Below are positions 43,529 through 53,667 of a DNA stretch of 64,000 nt, piece by piece. The translations under genes and the position numbers were made by a program. Under the pieces are notes generated by a model. The model ran no database searches and was not told where the DNA came from. It was given only the letters and a program-made list of their open reading frames with translations. The DNA lies in contig CM043971.1 in assembly GCA_014529385.2 (NCBI GenBank), positions 27,568,769 to 27,632,768 of the forward strand, written 5' to 3'. Source of the DNA: Adiantum capillus-veneris (lineage: Eukaryota > Streptophyta > Polypodiopsida > Polypodiales > Pteridaceae). How positions within the stretch are numbered: position 1 is the first letter of the stretch; each line of letters opens with the position of its first letter.

Positions 43529-44861
43529 GATGTAGATTCCGTCCTCGGAAGCTATCCAGTTGAAGCTCGTTCGTCGAGATGGGAGAGCAGTCGACATGGA
43601 TGTGCGTGGCCTTCTTCAATCACTGCAAAATCAAACAACAGTGCCACAGTAATTGCATTCTCATATACAATTAAAAATCATATGCAATTTTAGACAGACA
43701 AATTGATTGGTAACAGAATTTTAGACAATTTGTCAGCAATAAACATTAAATTGCAATATAATCAAATGCATAAACAGATGTAAAGGTAAAAAATTAAACA
43801 AGTCCGGGGTCGCTTATTTAACGGTCAAAAGGCACTAGAGATCGACTATTAATACCATGGGTAACTTCTCAATTTTTTCTGGTCAATTAAGTTGTTTAAT
43901 CGCGAGAGCCAAGTATTTGATGTTCGAGGGCTGACTAGAGGCTATACCTAGAAGACCTTGTAGTTAAGCTACGATAAAAGGAATTTCTCATGAAATCATC
44001 GCCTGACTGATTACCTTTTCTTTGACCCCCCAAAGTCTTTTCACATTGATTCAATTTGATGTGTGTGCTTATTTTGTATGCCTTGGGTTTTTTGCTTTTC
44101 AAGGAAAAGCGCCCACACTGGGAACCTCTAGGGCTCTAGTACCATAGGCGATACATGTGAGTGAAGTATCAATTTAAGCAGGGATTTCTCTTCCAGCTTA
44201 AAATTTTACATTGTGGCACTTTGATTTTTTGTTTGTTCATTTTCAGCATTTTAATTTTGTAACTTTGGGGGGTCATATAACACTGTTACCCTCCCCAGGC
44301 TCATCACATTAGTAAACTCCCTTTATAATACTTAAGCTAAAGGTCAATAGGGTGAAGCCCACTAGAAAGCCCGAGTACATTTCACACAATGCTGCCTAAA
44401 TCAAATTAAGAACCTAAGTAACCATTGCGTATTAGTAAGGCATTCCCCATGGTATTAAGAGAAGATTTCTAATACCTAGCTTGGTCAAACTAGCTTAGTC
44501 GGACTGCTTGATTTTTAAACCTAGACAAGTGATTATGACAAAACATTACATTGAATTAAATGTTTGATACTAAGCAAATGCGTTGAATATTATGCTACCA
44601 ATCACAATCAAAGCAGACAAACATGGATGCAAAAAGATAAGGGCAATGTTAATGGACATAAAACACCTGTTTGTGTTGATGGTCGCGCTTGATTTGAAGT
44701 GTGAACGAGAGAAAGGTTCCATGAAGGTCCAAATCCTATCAACATCAACACACTCCTGTACACACTAGGGAACAAAAGGAATACCTCCAGGAAGCACATT
44801 AGTGGGAAAAGGTACCAACACTTATTGAACACAACAAAAAACATAAGGAACCCTAACCTAA
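43529..44861 (-). other. Long 3' non-coding region of the Tat/Athila-type gypsy
   Basis: 1.3 kb between the integrase stop and the polypurine tract without a credible frame. A long 3' untranslated region is common in this lineage. No additional ORF such as an env-like gene is visible. Confidence 0.5.
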
Positions 44862-46124
44862 TTATTTGCACTCCATACATATAAGGACTTTATCACCAAC
44901 TTTGATGTCCTTGTCCTTCACATGGCGATCAAACCACTTCTTTCTCCTATCCTTTTCCACAAGAGCATTTTGCACAGCCAACTGTCTCTCTTCGTCTAGC
45001 TTTTCTAAGATATACAAACTCTCGGTTAAGGGGTTACCATTCCATCCTTCTTGCGAAGCTACCCTAAGACTAGGAATGACAAACTCCCAAGGCATAACCG
45101 TTTCTTGGCCGTATACCATTTTGAATGGCGTACAATTAATAGCCACTTTATAAGCAGTATGATAAGCCCATAGAGCAGATGTCAACTTCAAATCCCAATC
45201 AGTGCGATGAGCTTCTACCGTCTTGGTTAAAATAGAGATTAGAGTCTTGTTGGTGCTCTCGGCTTGTCCATTAGCTTGCGAGTAATAAGGTGTAGACTTA
45301 TGGTGGGATATCATAAAGGTCGTGGTAAGCTCTCTTATTACCTCATTTATAAAATGGGTACCATTATCACTAACAATTTCAAAAGGGCAACCAAATCTTG
45401 TGATAATGTTCTCAAAAAGAAACTTAGCTGTTGTCCTCGCGTCAGCTTTTTGTGAAGCTTTAGCTTCAGCCCACTTTGTTACATAGTCCGTAGCAACTAG
45501 AATATATCGAGATTGAGTGTTGCGAGTTGTGGGACTAATTGGACCTACAAAGTCTAAGCCCCATTTTTCAAATGGTTGGGTTACTTTAATAGGATGTAAG
45601 GGCATTCTGTCTTTGCGCTGTGTGGTCTTGTAACGTTGGCACTCATCACACCCTTTTGTAAAAAGTGATGCATCCTTAAATAAAGTTGGCCACCAATAGC
45701 CTGATTGCAGCACCTTTCTAGCAGTCAGGTCTCCTGAAAAATGTCCTCCTGCTATGCCCATATGTGCTTCTTGCAAGATATACAAATATTCATCCTCGCG
45801 GGCACAACGCCTAAGAATATCGTCCTTGCCTAGTCTATACAGAGTTCCGGCAATCAAACAATAGGGTTCACATTCTTTTACTAGCCTTCGAGCGATATCC
45901 TTACGAAGTTCCTTGGGTGGAAAACCATTAACTAAAAAGTTAACAATGTTCTCACTCCATTCAGGCATAGTCTCAACTATGAATAGGGAAGTATCGGGTA
46001 ATTCATCATCAACTCCTGTAGGGGCTTCACCATTGGGTATGCGAGACAAATGATCAGCCATGACGTGCCTTTTACCGGGTCTCACTACAATCGTGAAATC
46101 AAACTCCAGAAGAATTAACAACCA
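44862..46124 (-). CDS. Gypsy RNase H end and integrase (open frame)
   Basis: The 419-codon open frame begins LILLEFDFTIVVRPGKRH and VMADHLSRI, the RNase H end. The integrase zinc region is HMGIAGGHFSGDLTARKVL ... CDECQRYK. The catalytic residues are in LDFVGPISP (D), IVSDNGTHFINEV (D) and YYSQANGQAESTNK (E). It ends at VGDKVLICMECK. It is in the same frame as the RT before it; only the TGA at 46125 separates them. Confidence 0.9.
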   Translation of the reverse strand, partial: WLLILLEFDFTIVVRPGKRHVMADHLSRIPNGEAPTGVDDELPDTSLFIVETMPEWSENIVNFLVNGFPPKELRKDIARRLVKECEPYCLIAGTLYRLGKDDILRRCAREDEYLYILQEAHMGIAGGHFSGDLTARKVLQSGYWWPTLFKDASLFTKGCDECQRYKTTQRKDRMPLHPIKVTQPFEKWGLDFVGPISPTTRNTQSRYILVATDYVTKWAEAKASQKADARTTAKFLFENIITRFGCPFEIVSDNGTHFINEVIRELTTTFMISHHKSTPYYSQANGQAESTNKTLISILTKTVEAHRTDWDLKLTSALWAYHTAYKVAINCTPFKMVYGQETVMPWEFVIPSLRVASQEGWNGNPLTESLYILEKLDEERQLAVQNALVEKDRRKKWFDRHVKDKDIKVGDKVLICMECK

Positions 46125-47702
46125 TCATGTGATTCTTCCTGTGGAGCATGGCTTGTTTACCAGATACAGCAACGCTTGATGATCCACATAAAATACAAAC
46201 TTTTTTTCCAGAAGGTAGTAGCGAAATTTCTTTACTGCATAAACCATTGCTAAACCTTCTCGCTCTGTAGTGGTGTAGTTCCTTTCAGCATCGTTCAATT
46301 GACGGCTTGCAAAGCTAATGGGATAGTCCAATTTATGTTCTCCTGGTTGAGCGAGAACACACCCAATAGCAAAGTTTGATGCATCAATATGCACATGGAA
46401 AATGACATCCCAGTTAGGTGTCCTTAAAATCGGAGCACTTGCTAGTGTTTTCTTCAATTGTTCATAGGCCTGGTCACACTCTTTAGTCCATTTAAATTCA
46501 ATGAGAAGCTTGTACAAAGGACATGCTATCTCCACGAAAAATAAAATAAACCGTCGATAATAACCCACGTGTCCCATGAACCTTTGAACTCCCTTGTAAT
46601 TGGTTGGTGATGGTAACTCTAGAATCACTTTAATTTTGCTCTCATCGGTTGAGATACCATTCTTAGATACTATATGCCCTAAAATAACTCCATTCTTGAC
46701 CCAAAATTGGCATTTGAACGGGTTCAATGAGATACGATATAACCTACACTTTTCAAACACCTTCCGCAAACATGATAGATGTTCTTTCCAAGAAGAGTAA
46801 ACACAAAGGTCGTCTAAGAAAGCTTCACAAAACTCTCTCAAATATTCTTTAAAAGCAGTGTTTATTAATCGTTGGAATGTAGCGGGGGCATTTGTTAAGC
46901 CAAAAGCCATCACACGAAATGCAAACACGCCAAATTCTGTGATGAAGGCAGTTTTAGCTTGGTCCTCTAGCGCTATCGTGATTTGGTTGTAGCCTGAGTA
47001 CCCATCTAGAAAGCTATAAGCTTCCTTGCATGCAACTCTTTCGAGTACATGTTCGGAATATGGTAGGGGGTAATGGTCTCTTCTAGTAGCTGCATTAACT
47101 TTTTTGAGGTCCACGCACACCCTGAGTTTCCCATTCTTTTTTGGCACGATAACTATTGGAGACACCCATTCAGAGTGTTCAATAGGATATATGAACCCAC
47201 ATTTGATAAGCTTTTCTAGTTCTTCTTGAATGATCCTTGCGTACTTAGGATTCATCGGGTAGGGTCTTTGTTGTACGGGCTTCGTAGTGCTAATCATAGG
47301 GATTGTATGTTGGACCACAGAAGGTGGAACACCTTTCATATCATGGTATGTCCAAGCGAATATGTCCTTGAATTCCTTGAGAAGCTCTTTGAGGACCGCC
47401 TCTTCAACTTTTGTGAGGTCTTGGGCAATAAAAACAGGTTTTGATTCTTCACCGGGGTCGGCTAATTCTATTTCTTTAACTATTGCCGGACCATCATAGA
47501 TTCCATTATCCCCATCGATAGGTATTCTTTGGGCTTTTGTGTACACAACCTTTGCTTCCCCTGTGGTGTGAGATTTGAAATGTTCTGGTGCAGGATGCAA
47601 GTCTGTGGATTCTGGTTGTGCTTTGGTCTGTGCTTCTATTTCTGCTTTCTTGTGTTGTCGAGCTAACTCTTGGTTTTGACGCCTCCTTGCAGTGCGGCTC
47701 AA
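46125..47702 (-). CDS. Gypsy reverse transcriptase and RNase H (open frame)
   Basis: The N-terminal part is basic (SRTARRRQNQELARQHKKAE). RT motifs in order are [82 protein letters not shown] and FLDDLCVYS (FLDD). RNase H follows with HVHIDASNFAIGCVLAQ and FYVDHQALLYLVNKP. This RT wording is characteristic of the non-chromodomain Athila/Tat branch. The final TGA stands before WLLILLEF, where Arg (CGA) is expected. Confidence 0.9.
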   Translation of the reverse strand: MSRTARRRQNQELARQHKKAEIEAQTKAQPESTDLHPAPEHFKSHTTGEAKVVYTKAQRIPIDGDNGIYDGPAIVKEIELADPGEESKPVFIAQDLTKVEEAVLKELLKEFKDIFAWTYHDMKGVPPSVVQHTIPMISTTKPVQQRPYPMNPKYARIIQEELEKLIKCGFIYPIEHSEWVSPIVIVPKKNGKLRVCVDLKKVNAATRRDHYPLPYSEHVLERVACKEAYSFLDGYSGYNQITIALEDQAKTAFITEFGVFAFRVMAFGLTNAPATFQRLINTAFKEYLREFCEAFLDDLCVYSSWKEHLSCLRKVFEKCRLYRISLNPFKCQFWVKNGVILGHIVSKNGISTDESKIKVILELPSPTNYKGVQRFMGHVGYYRRFILFFVEIACPLYKLLIEFKWTKECDQAYEQLKKTLASAPILRTPNWDVIFHVHIDASNFAIGCVLAQPGEHKLDYPISFASRQLNDAERNYTTTEREGLAMVYAVKKFRYYLLEKKFVFYVDHQALLYLVNKPCSTGRIT

Positions 47703-47833
47703 CTTTGCTTGTCTATGATCTCTAATTGGGCTATGTCATGGGGTCGTGGTCTACACCACATAACATTTTGGAGATATTCACCCCAATCGTCTACCAATTT
47801 ACGATGAGCATCACATGCTCCTATATAACTAAG

Positions 47834-49033
47834 TCATTCTGCTGAGGATCTCTTCTTTTTTATCCTAGCACGTACATTGGCTCGATATCGACGCCTCTTA
47901 AAGTTTTTCTTTTTCTTATTTGAGACCATCTTTTGATTTGCATTTAGATCTGGCTCACTAAAGGAGTCCTCGTTGGTGTCCTCTTCACTCTCGGAGGAGC
48001 TATCATCGGTTGATGTGCTCGGTCCCTCCGAATGTTTTGACTCTGAACTTGCTCCACTCTCTAATTCATGAGATTCAGAATCCGTTTCACTCTGGGAGTC
48101 AGTGTCTGAGTCGTGTTGGTCAAGGTCTTCTATTGAGCTATCGGTGTCACTGTCAGATTGGTCTACAATTGCCTTGCCCTTAGAAGATGCATGTATGGCA
48201 CTTATCATGTTTAGAGGTGCAATTTGTGGTACCTCTTCCCCCTCTGGTGTGACCCAAGTGGTTCCTCTATTTCCCCAGGTATCTATGGTTGCAGCTAGGT
48301 GTACCCAGTCTACGTTGTCTGATTCCGTCATACCCGGTAACACATCCATGTAAGGAGAATCTTGGCCAATGTCTGTATCCTTCTTACAAGTGTAACAATA
48401 TTGTAGTGGGGCCGAGTGAACTGTGGTGTCAGAGCGATGATCAATAATGGTTTTACTCCCTAAGGGGTGTACCTTACTAGTCACCAAATCCACTCTAAGG
48501 ACAGAGTCTTGGAATTGCAAATAGACATGATTTTTAGACCAATCATGAACCATTTGTGCTTCCCTCATGAATGGTCGTCCTAAAATCATTTCATATGACA
48601 TAAGGTGTTTAGAGAAATCCATTACAATGAACGTATGTCGTACCTTGTGTCCTAGAACTTTGATCTTAAGATCCTTGAGCATCCCCATAGGTTTGGCTAT
48701 GGTACCATTTGCCATCTTTACCACAATGTTAGTAACACTGAGGCGGGGTTTTCCCATGGATTCCCAACAATCTTTTGTAACGATGCTAACTCCCGCACCA
48801 CCATCAAGAATTCCCTTTATAGTTAATCCCTTGGTAGTAATGGGTAGGTTCGCATTAGACTCGTCGCCTTCAAAATACTGCCCTAATTCGTTAATGGGTA
48901 CCTCGATCACAGACTCGTGTCCATCTAAGTCAAGTGATTGCACATGATTTTCCTCATCAATCATAATCGAGTCAGGCCTACTTGGTTGTGCAAACTGCGG
49001 TAATCCCGTTTGTAGCTCTCCGTTAAGGAATGC
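47834..49033 (-). CDS. Gypsy aspartic protease with Ser/Asp-rich tail
   Basis: The protease core shows LTIKGILDGGAGVSIVTKDCW, an Asp-Gly-Gly active-site turn in place of Asp-Ser/Thr-Gly, and later YEMILGRPFM. The C-terminus is an extended Ser/Asp/Glu-rich region (DSDTDSSIEDLDQHDSDT) closing with a strongly basic tail (KKKKNFKRRRYRANVRARIKKK). It is in frame with the zinc-knuckle region, separated by the TGA at 49034. Confidence 0.8.
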   Translation of the reverse strand, partial: AFLNGELQTGLPQFAQPSRPDSIMIDEENHVQSLDLDGHESVIEVPINELGQYFEGDESNANLPITTKGLTIKGILDGGAGVSIVTKDCWESMGKPRLSVTNIVVKMANGTIAKPMGMLKDLKIKVLGHKVRHTFIVMDFSKHLMSYEMILGRPFMREAQMVHDWSKNHVYLQFQDSVLRVDLVTSKVHPLGSKTIIDHRSDTTVHSAPLQYCYTCKKDTDIGQDSPYMDVLPGMTESDNVDWVHLAATIDTWGNRGTTWVTPEGEEVPQIAPLNMISAIHASSKGKAIVDQSDSDTDSSIEDLDQHDSDTDSQSETDSESHELESGASSESKHSEGPSTSTDDSSSESEEDTNEDSFSEPDLNANQKMVSNKKKKNFKRRRYRANVRARIKKKRSSAE

Positions 49034-50851
49034 TCAAAGTGCAAGGAATAACTCAGGATCTCCATACAGCTTTGCTATGATCGTGGTTCGGACCTCAGAA
49101 GACATGAAGTCCACTAGTTTGGCAACATTCATTGGCATTTTGCAGGGTGTAGGTCCTTGACTAGGAACTGGTGAGGATGGAATCTCATATTCCTCAATGC
49201 GATCAGGTATTCCTTCGTTAAACATCCTTTCCAACAAGAAAGGTGTATGCTCACTTTCTGATGTCCCGTCCTCACTACCTTCTTGGATGATACTAGATAT
49301 GGCTAACGGTCTATGGTTCATGTGGGGTGGATGAACTTGCGTGGGAAACACTGTGTCATGAATTTTGACATGCATGGGTTTTGGTTCTAGTTTCCTTTGA
49401 GTCTCCTCCACTAAACCTCTTAGATGTTTCACCTGCTCAATCTCGTCTACTGGGTTTGGGTACGTCCCAATCTTCTTTTTACGATTCTTCCCTTTTTGCC
49501 CCTGCAGTTTATCTTGGGGGTCTTGGATTGGATTTGGAAACACTTGTGGTGTTTTCAGAGGCTCTTTATGGTTTTCTCTTATTCGGTTTTCATTTGGTTC
49601 CATGTTACGGTTTTCTTTGTCGGTCTTTCTCTTTGTGGTATTGGTTCTAGTCTCCATTGTCTCGATTGAATCTGAATCATCCTCGAGGTCATTCATATAC
49701 ACGGGGTCATCTCCTGTTCCTATGTTTGTTTTGGAACTTGGCTTTGAATTTCCCGTATTCTGCGACCTCTTCCTTCGTGTCTTCTTTTTCTTTGCTTGGA
49801 TAACTGACGCGGTATCTCTCTCTTCGAGGATATGGCCTGGCCCTTGAAGCATGGACCGTGTAATCGCATAAGCGGTTGCGACGGGTGGTATTGGCGATGT
49901 CACACTAGCAATTGCGACCAAATTTAGGGGTGTGATTTTAGGCGCATTTGGGTTATAGGGGCATTGGGCAATCAAGTGATCTATGCCACAACGATTACAT
50001 ATGAGTATTGGCATTGCAAACGTGCTCCCTTGATTCATTTGCATCTGCGCAGCATTCTTTTGCAGCCTAATAGGGCACTCCGCTGCCCGATGTGGTCCAC
50101 CACACTCGTAGCATTGAAGAGGTGGCCTCCTAGCCTGGGTGTTGATATTTTGACCTCTGGATGCGAGAGCAGCAACTTGATAAACCGGCTTGACTTGCCC
50201 GCAACAATCTTCCATGTAGTATATAGGACACTCTTCCAATGTATCAAGTCCGTAGGCAATACTAGTGTCTATTTCCTCCTCACAGCCATCTGCATAAGCA
50301 TTAGATGGCTCGCAACCCACTTGGTTCATAGGGGCGACTCTTGGATGCGGGGGCTGCGGTCCTAGCACAGGAGGTGGTAGCGGTGTAGCTTGTACAACAT
50401 TTTGAGATCTAGGGACCATGTGTTGCGGTAGTTGCTCAACAGGTGGAGCAGGCATCAATACAGGAGCTCGAGGTGCATCCGTCCAGGCTACAGGTGGTCT
50501 ATTTGCCATTATACGTTTGATCATTAAACAATCCTTAGCTTGGTGACCATACCTACCACATGCGTTGCAAGTTCCATTAAATTTTACTCTAAAAGTAGGG
50601 CACTCACTAGTGCTATGTGGACCTAAGCAAATGGAACACCATTGTTGCTCCCTTCTTGGATACATGTGACTATTTTGAGGGGGTCGATTATCCTTAAGAG
50701 ACTCTTGGATTGCCTTGGTGAGGTCTGTCAAGAATGTCTCAAATACCTTTGGCTCATTGGCAATGGGCTTTGCAGTCATGGGTTCATACTCAATGGCTTG
50801 TGAGCTAGTGGATCTCATGTCAGTAGACACCCTCATGCCTACTATCATCAA
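49034..50851 (-). CDS. Gypsy Gag zinc-knuckle and linker region
   Basis: A 605-codon open frame with at least four Cys-x2-Cys-type knuckles: CSICLGPHSTSEC, CNACGRYGHQAKDC, CYECGGPHRAAEC and CNRCGIDHLIAQC. A long Lys/Asn/Pro-rich linker follows, and the end contains PCKMPMNVAKLVDFM. Four nucleocapsid-type knuckles are more than the one or two usual in gypsy Gag. It ends at LFLAL and a TGA at 49034. Confidence 0.8.
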   Translation of the reverse strand: MMIVGMRVSTDMRSTSSQAIEYEPMTAKPIANEPKVFETFLTDLTKAIQESLKDNRPPQNSHMYPRREQQWCSICLGPHSTSECPTFRVKFNGTCNACGRYGHQAKDCLMIKRIMANRPPVAWTDAPRAPVLMPAPPVEQLPQHMVPRSQNVVQATPLPPPVLGPQPPHPRVAPMNQVGCEPSNAYADGCEEEIDTSIAYGLDTLEECPIYYMEDCCGQVKPVYQVAALASRGQNINTQARRPPLQCYECGGPHRAAECPIRLQKNAAQMQMNQGSTFAMPILICNRCGIDHLIAQCPYNPNAPKITPLNLVAIASVTSPIPPVATAYAITRSMLQGPGHILEERDTASVIQAKKKKTRRKRSQNTGNSKPSSKTNIGTGDDPVYMNDLEDDSDSIETMETRTNTTKRKTDKENRNMEPNENRIRENHKEPLKTPQVFPNPIQDPQDKLQGQKGKNRKKKIGTYPNPVDEIEQVKHLRGLVEETQRKLEPKPMHVKIHDTVFPTQVHPPHMNHRPLAISSIIQEGSEDGTSESEHTPFLLERMFNEGIPDRIEEYEIPSSPVPSQGPTPCKMPMNVAKLVDFMSSEVRTTIIAKLYGDPELFLAL

Positions 50852-50859
50852 GTTGTCCT

Positions 50860-51651
50860 CTAATTGGATTGCATTGGCAGTGACATCTTCCAGGTTGTGA
50901 TACCTCTAATCACTAGTCCATTATAGATTCCTTCATTCCTCAACCCTCGAATGAATCGATCAAGCAGTTGGTTATTGTTGAAGCGCTCATTTACAGGGCA
51001 GCGAGAGTTTAAGTGCTTTAGACGACTAATGAAGTCCCTTACTGACTCTCCTTCCTTACGCTCGGCCCTCTGTAGCTGAGATGCTACACCCCAAAGCACA
51101 CCTTCTCGTATGTACTCCTTTAGAAACAACCTTCGAAGGGTAGGGTAGATTGTTTTCTCGTCCACCCTTAGGGTTCTATACCAATCTCCAACCTTCCCAC
51201 TTAATGTCAAGCTTAAGGCATTGCACTTATGTAGTTCGTTGCGTTCCCCTAAGGAATCACATACTTGTTCCAACACTTCAATGTGTTTTCTAGCATATTC
51301 GTCCCCATTGAATTTTTGTGTGAGTTTGGCAATTTGTACTGCCTTACTTCTAGGCTCTCTATCAGATGCATGACGCATATTTTCCGCGATAGATCGACCT
51401 ATGGTTTGAGCAAACGCTGCCAAGTCACCTATGTGAGGAGGCAGGGCCGGTGGAGGTACTCTTGGAATCATATGTGGGAGAGGGACGGGTACCGGTCTTG
51501 CCATATGTGTGGATGATGCAGGATATGGAACATAACCGGGCATAGGTCCACTCGGATAAGGTCTAGGGAGCGGCACTCGAGGAGCATAAACAAGTGGTAC
51601 AATTGGAGGTGTGGGGGCCATGTGTGCATAAGGGGCTAGAGGCACATACGG
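50860..51651 (-). CDS. Gypsy Gag capsid region
   Basis: A Pro-rich start (PLAPYAHMAPTPPIVPL) leads to the capsid-like part: KLTQKFNGDEYARKHIEVLEQV, LSLTLSGKVGDWYRTL, YPTLRRLFLKEY, RKEGESVRDFISRLKHLN and LLDRFIRGLRNEGIYNGL, matching Retrotrans_gag. A frame change near 50870 links it to the zinc-knuckle frame. The TGA at 51652 separates it from the N-terminal part. Confidence 0.8.
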   Translation of the reverse strand, partial: PYVPLAPYAHMAPTPPIVPLVYAPRVPLPRPYPSGPMPGYVPYPASSTHMARPVPVPLPHMIPRVPPPALPPHIGDLAAFAQTIGRSIAENMRHASDREPRSKAVQIAKLTQKFNGDEYARKHIEVLEQVCDSLGERNELHKCNALSLTLSGKVGDWYRTLRVDEKTIYPTLRRLFLKEYIREGVLWGVASQLQRAERKEGESVRDFISRLKHLNSRCPVNERFNNNQLLDRFIRGLRNEGIYNGLVIRGITTWKMSLPMQSN

Positions 51652-52518
51652 TCAAGGCCCCATATTAGGTACTACGACACTAGGTAGTGGCACTACGCTA
51701 ACCATAGATGTCATCGGTACGTTCTCTGTCAGGCCTATCCCTAGAGTGAGCACTGTGTTTTCCTTAATAGAGGGTTGAGCGAAGTTAGGGAAGCTAAAGT
51801 TTTCGCTCGGAGGCTCAGATTGCATAGAGACCCCAGGTGAAATGACGTAAGATGGGTCCATGGGACTCATTAGAGGACTCTCCATTTGTGATAGAGTAGG
51901 CTGTTGAGCCTTGCTCGTATCCAGAAATCTCATGGGGCCAGTTGAGAGTATATTTACCCCTCGGTTTTGCCTTTCTGATTGAATAATGCCATGGATAACA
52001 TTACAGATCATTTTCTGTTGATCTTCGATGCTCGTGGCACTAGAGGTGGATTGTACAATCTCTATCCATCCTACATGGTAGGCATGGCCAGAGTGTAGAT
52101 CCGTCAACACCTCAGTGTGGAGGTCGTATGTCCAATGATCATTAATGAACAATCCTTCTAGAGTCGACGAGTTAACGATTTCTTGTGAAGTAGAAGCAAT
52201 GTTGCTCCCCGTGGTTTTACTTGTCACCAACGGTACTCTAGAGGGAACTTCTGAAGGAGGCAGCTTAACAGGGCCTTCTTGGTAATAAGTTGGCAGGATA
52301 TCCACATGGACACTCTTTGGGGGTGTGGGGTCCACGTGAGATGTGAAAGGAGAGTCCACTTCCCCACCCCCTTTTTGTGCTTCATTTGCATCAGGTTTCG
52401 AGCGAGTAGCTCTACCTAATGTTTCCATGAAACAACTAAACATACTAGTACTAGGCTGTGGAGCTTCGGGAGGTGCATGGCCTTCTCTCTCAGTGTTTTG
52501 GGTAGGGTATGCTTCCAT
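51652..52518 (-). CDS. Gypsy Gag N-terminal region
   Basis: A 288-codon Ser/Thr/Pro-rich frame (MEAYPTQNTEREGHAPPEAP ... VVVPNMGP) with no known domain except a short structured block WTYDLHTEVLTDLHSGHAY. It ends at a TGA in frame with the Pro-rich start of the capsid region (P*PYVPLAPYAHM), so it is the N-terminus of the same Gag. Confidence 0.65.
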   Translation of the reverse strand: MEAYPTQNTEREGHAPPEAPQPSTSMFSCFMETLGRATRSKPDANEAQKGGGEVDSPFTSHVDPTPPKSVHVDILPTYYQEGPVKLPPSEVPSRVPLVTSKTTGSNIASTSQEIVNSSTLEGLFINDHWTYDLHTEVLTDLHSGHAYHVGWIEIVQSTSSATSIEDQQKMICNVIHGIIQSERQNRGVNILSTGPMRFLDTSKAQQPTLSQMESPLMSPMDPSYVISPGVSMQSEPPSENFSFPNFAQPSIKENTVLTLGIGLTENVPMTSMVSVVPLPSVVVPNMGP

Positions 52519-53646
52519 GATTTCTGAGTCGGAGGAGGAATCACCAGCGGCTATTTTAGGGTCTTGGGTGGTGCTACCTTGTGTCCCCGCTGAGGGTCTA
52601 GAGACTATCGTGGATGGGTAATGGGTGTCCGTATGAACAGAGGCACCCTCAATATGCTCGTGTTATAGCACCCGCCCAGAGCGTAAGTGCATGTGATTTT
52701 GATACCCTCAGGTGTCAAAAAGCTGCTCTAGGAGGCCTTGTGACTAGTTTTTTGCGTGTTTTTTGTTTGTTTTTTTGCTAGATGTTTTAGAGCGTGTCGT
52801 GGAATGGGTCGTGTGATAGCTCGAAACGAGCGTATCGCTAGGAGGGACGCGTTGTGCTTTACAGCCTACCGTTTGGTTCTATTTTGCTCCAGAAAAGCCC
52901 GAAACAGTCTTTTCCTAGCTGGGGAACTAGGCTCCAAATACCAAGTCTAAGGGTGCAAGTGGGAAGAGAAGGGAGGAGAGTGGAGGACTTGCCCCACATG
53001 TTCTCATTCCCTCTTGAGGGGGTAGGGTATATATATAAGAGTGAGTTTAGTATATATCATAGGACTGAGGCTTGGGCTTGGGCTTGGGGAAATGATTCCG
53101 ATCCCGATCAAAATTTTAGTGATCCCCCCAGTCACTCACGCTTAAATATTTTTCGATTTTTTTAAAATTATTTTTTTATTTTTTTTAAAATTATTTTTTT
53201 GGATATTATTTGGTACGCGTTTTGGTGCGCGTTGACCTCACCTAACTATTTACTGTCCCACCTACCTACTGACCTGCTAATCAGTGGTTCACCTAATTAC
53301 TAACCTACTTAATTAACTAACTGTGCGCCTAACTGTGCACAAACCAAAAAACACAGAAAATGCAGAAAATTGAAACTTGACAGAACTGTGCAGTGCAAAC
53401 CAAAAAATGCAGAAAACGCAGAAACGCAAGAAATGCTAACTGTGTAAGCTGAAATCTGAGCTTAATAGAACTAGCAAAACAGAGCTTAACAGAACACAGA
53501 AAACTTGAATGCAGTCAACAACATTGTGTCTTTCTCTACTGTTTTTGCATAACAACAATAATCAAACTTAAGCCGCGCCTTTCCTACATAAAAAATAGCT
53601 TCAATACAATTTACACGTCGCCATTGGAGCTTCACGCACAGCAGCT
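52519..53646 (-). other. 5' leader of the Tat/Athila-type gypsy
   Basis: 1.1 kb non-coding leader with A/T homopolymer-rich stretches (53150-53205) and a repeated AAACCAAAAAA..CAGAAAA phrase (53335-53430). No frame of interest. Confidence 0.5.
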
Positions 53647-53663
53647 CCCCGGCAGCGGCGCCA
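53647..53663 (-). other. Primer-binding site TGGCGCC-type
   Basis: The minus strand reads TGGCGCCGCTGCCGGGG a few bases after the 5' LTR. This is the primer-binding sequence typical of Athila/Tat elements (generally attributed to tRNA-Asp). Confidence 0.85.
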
Positions 53664-53667
53664 AAAA

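Noticed and set aside
43529-44861. An env-like or extra ORF downstream of integrase
   Set aside because: Only short frames without structure; nothing resembling a membrane protein.
46600-46800. Plus-strand frames over the Tat/Athila-type pol
   Set aside because: Shadows of the well-supported minus-strand coding sequence.
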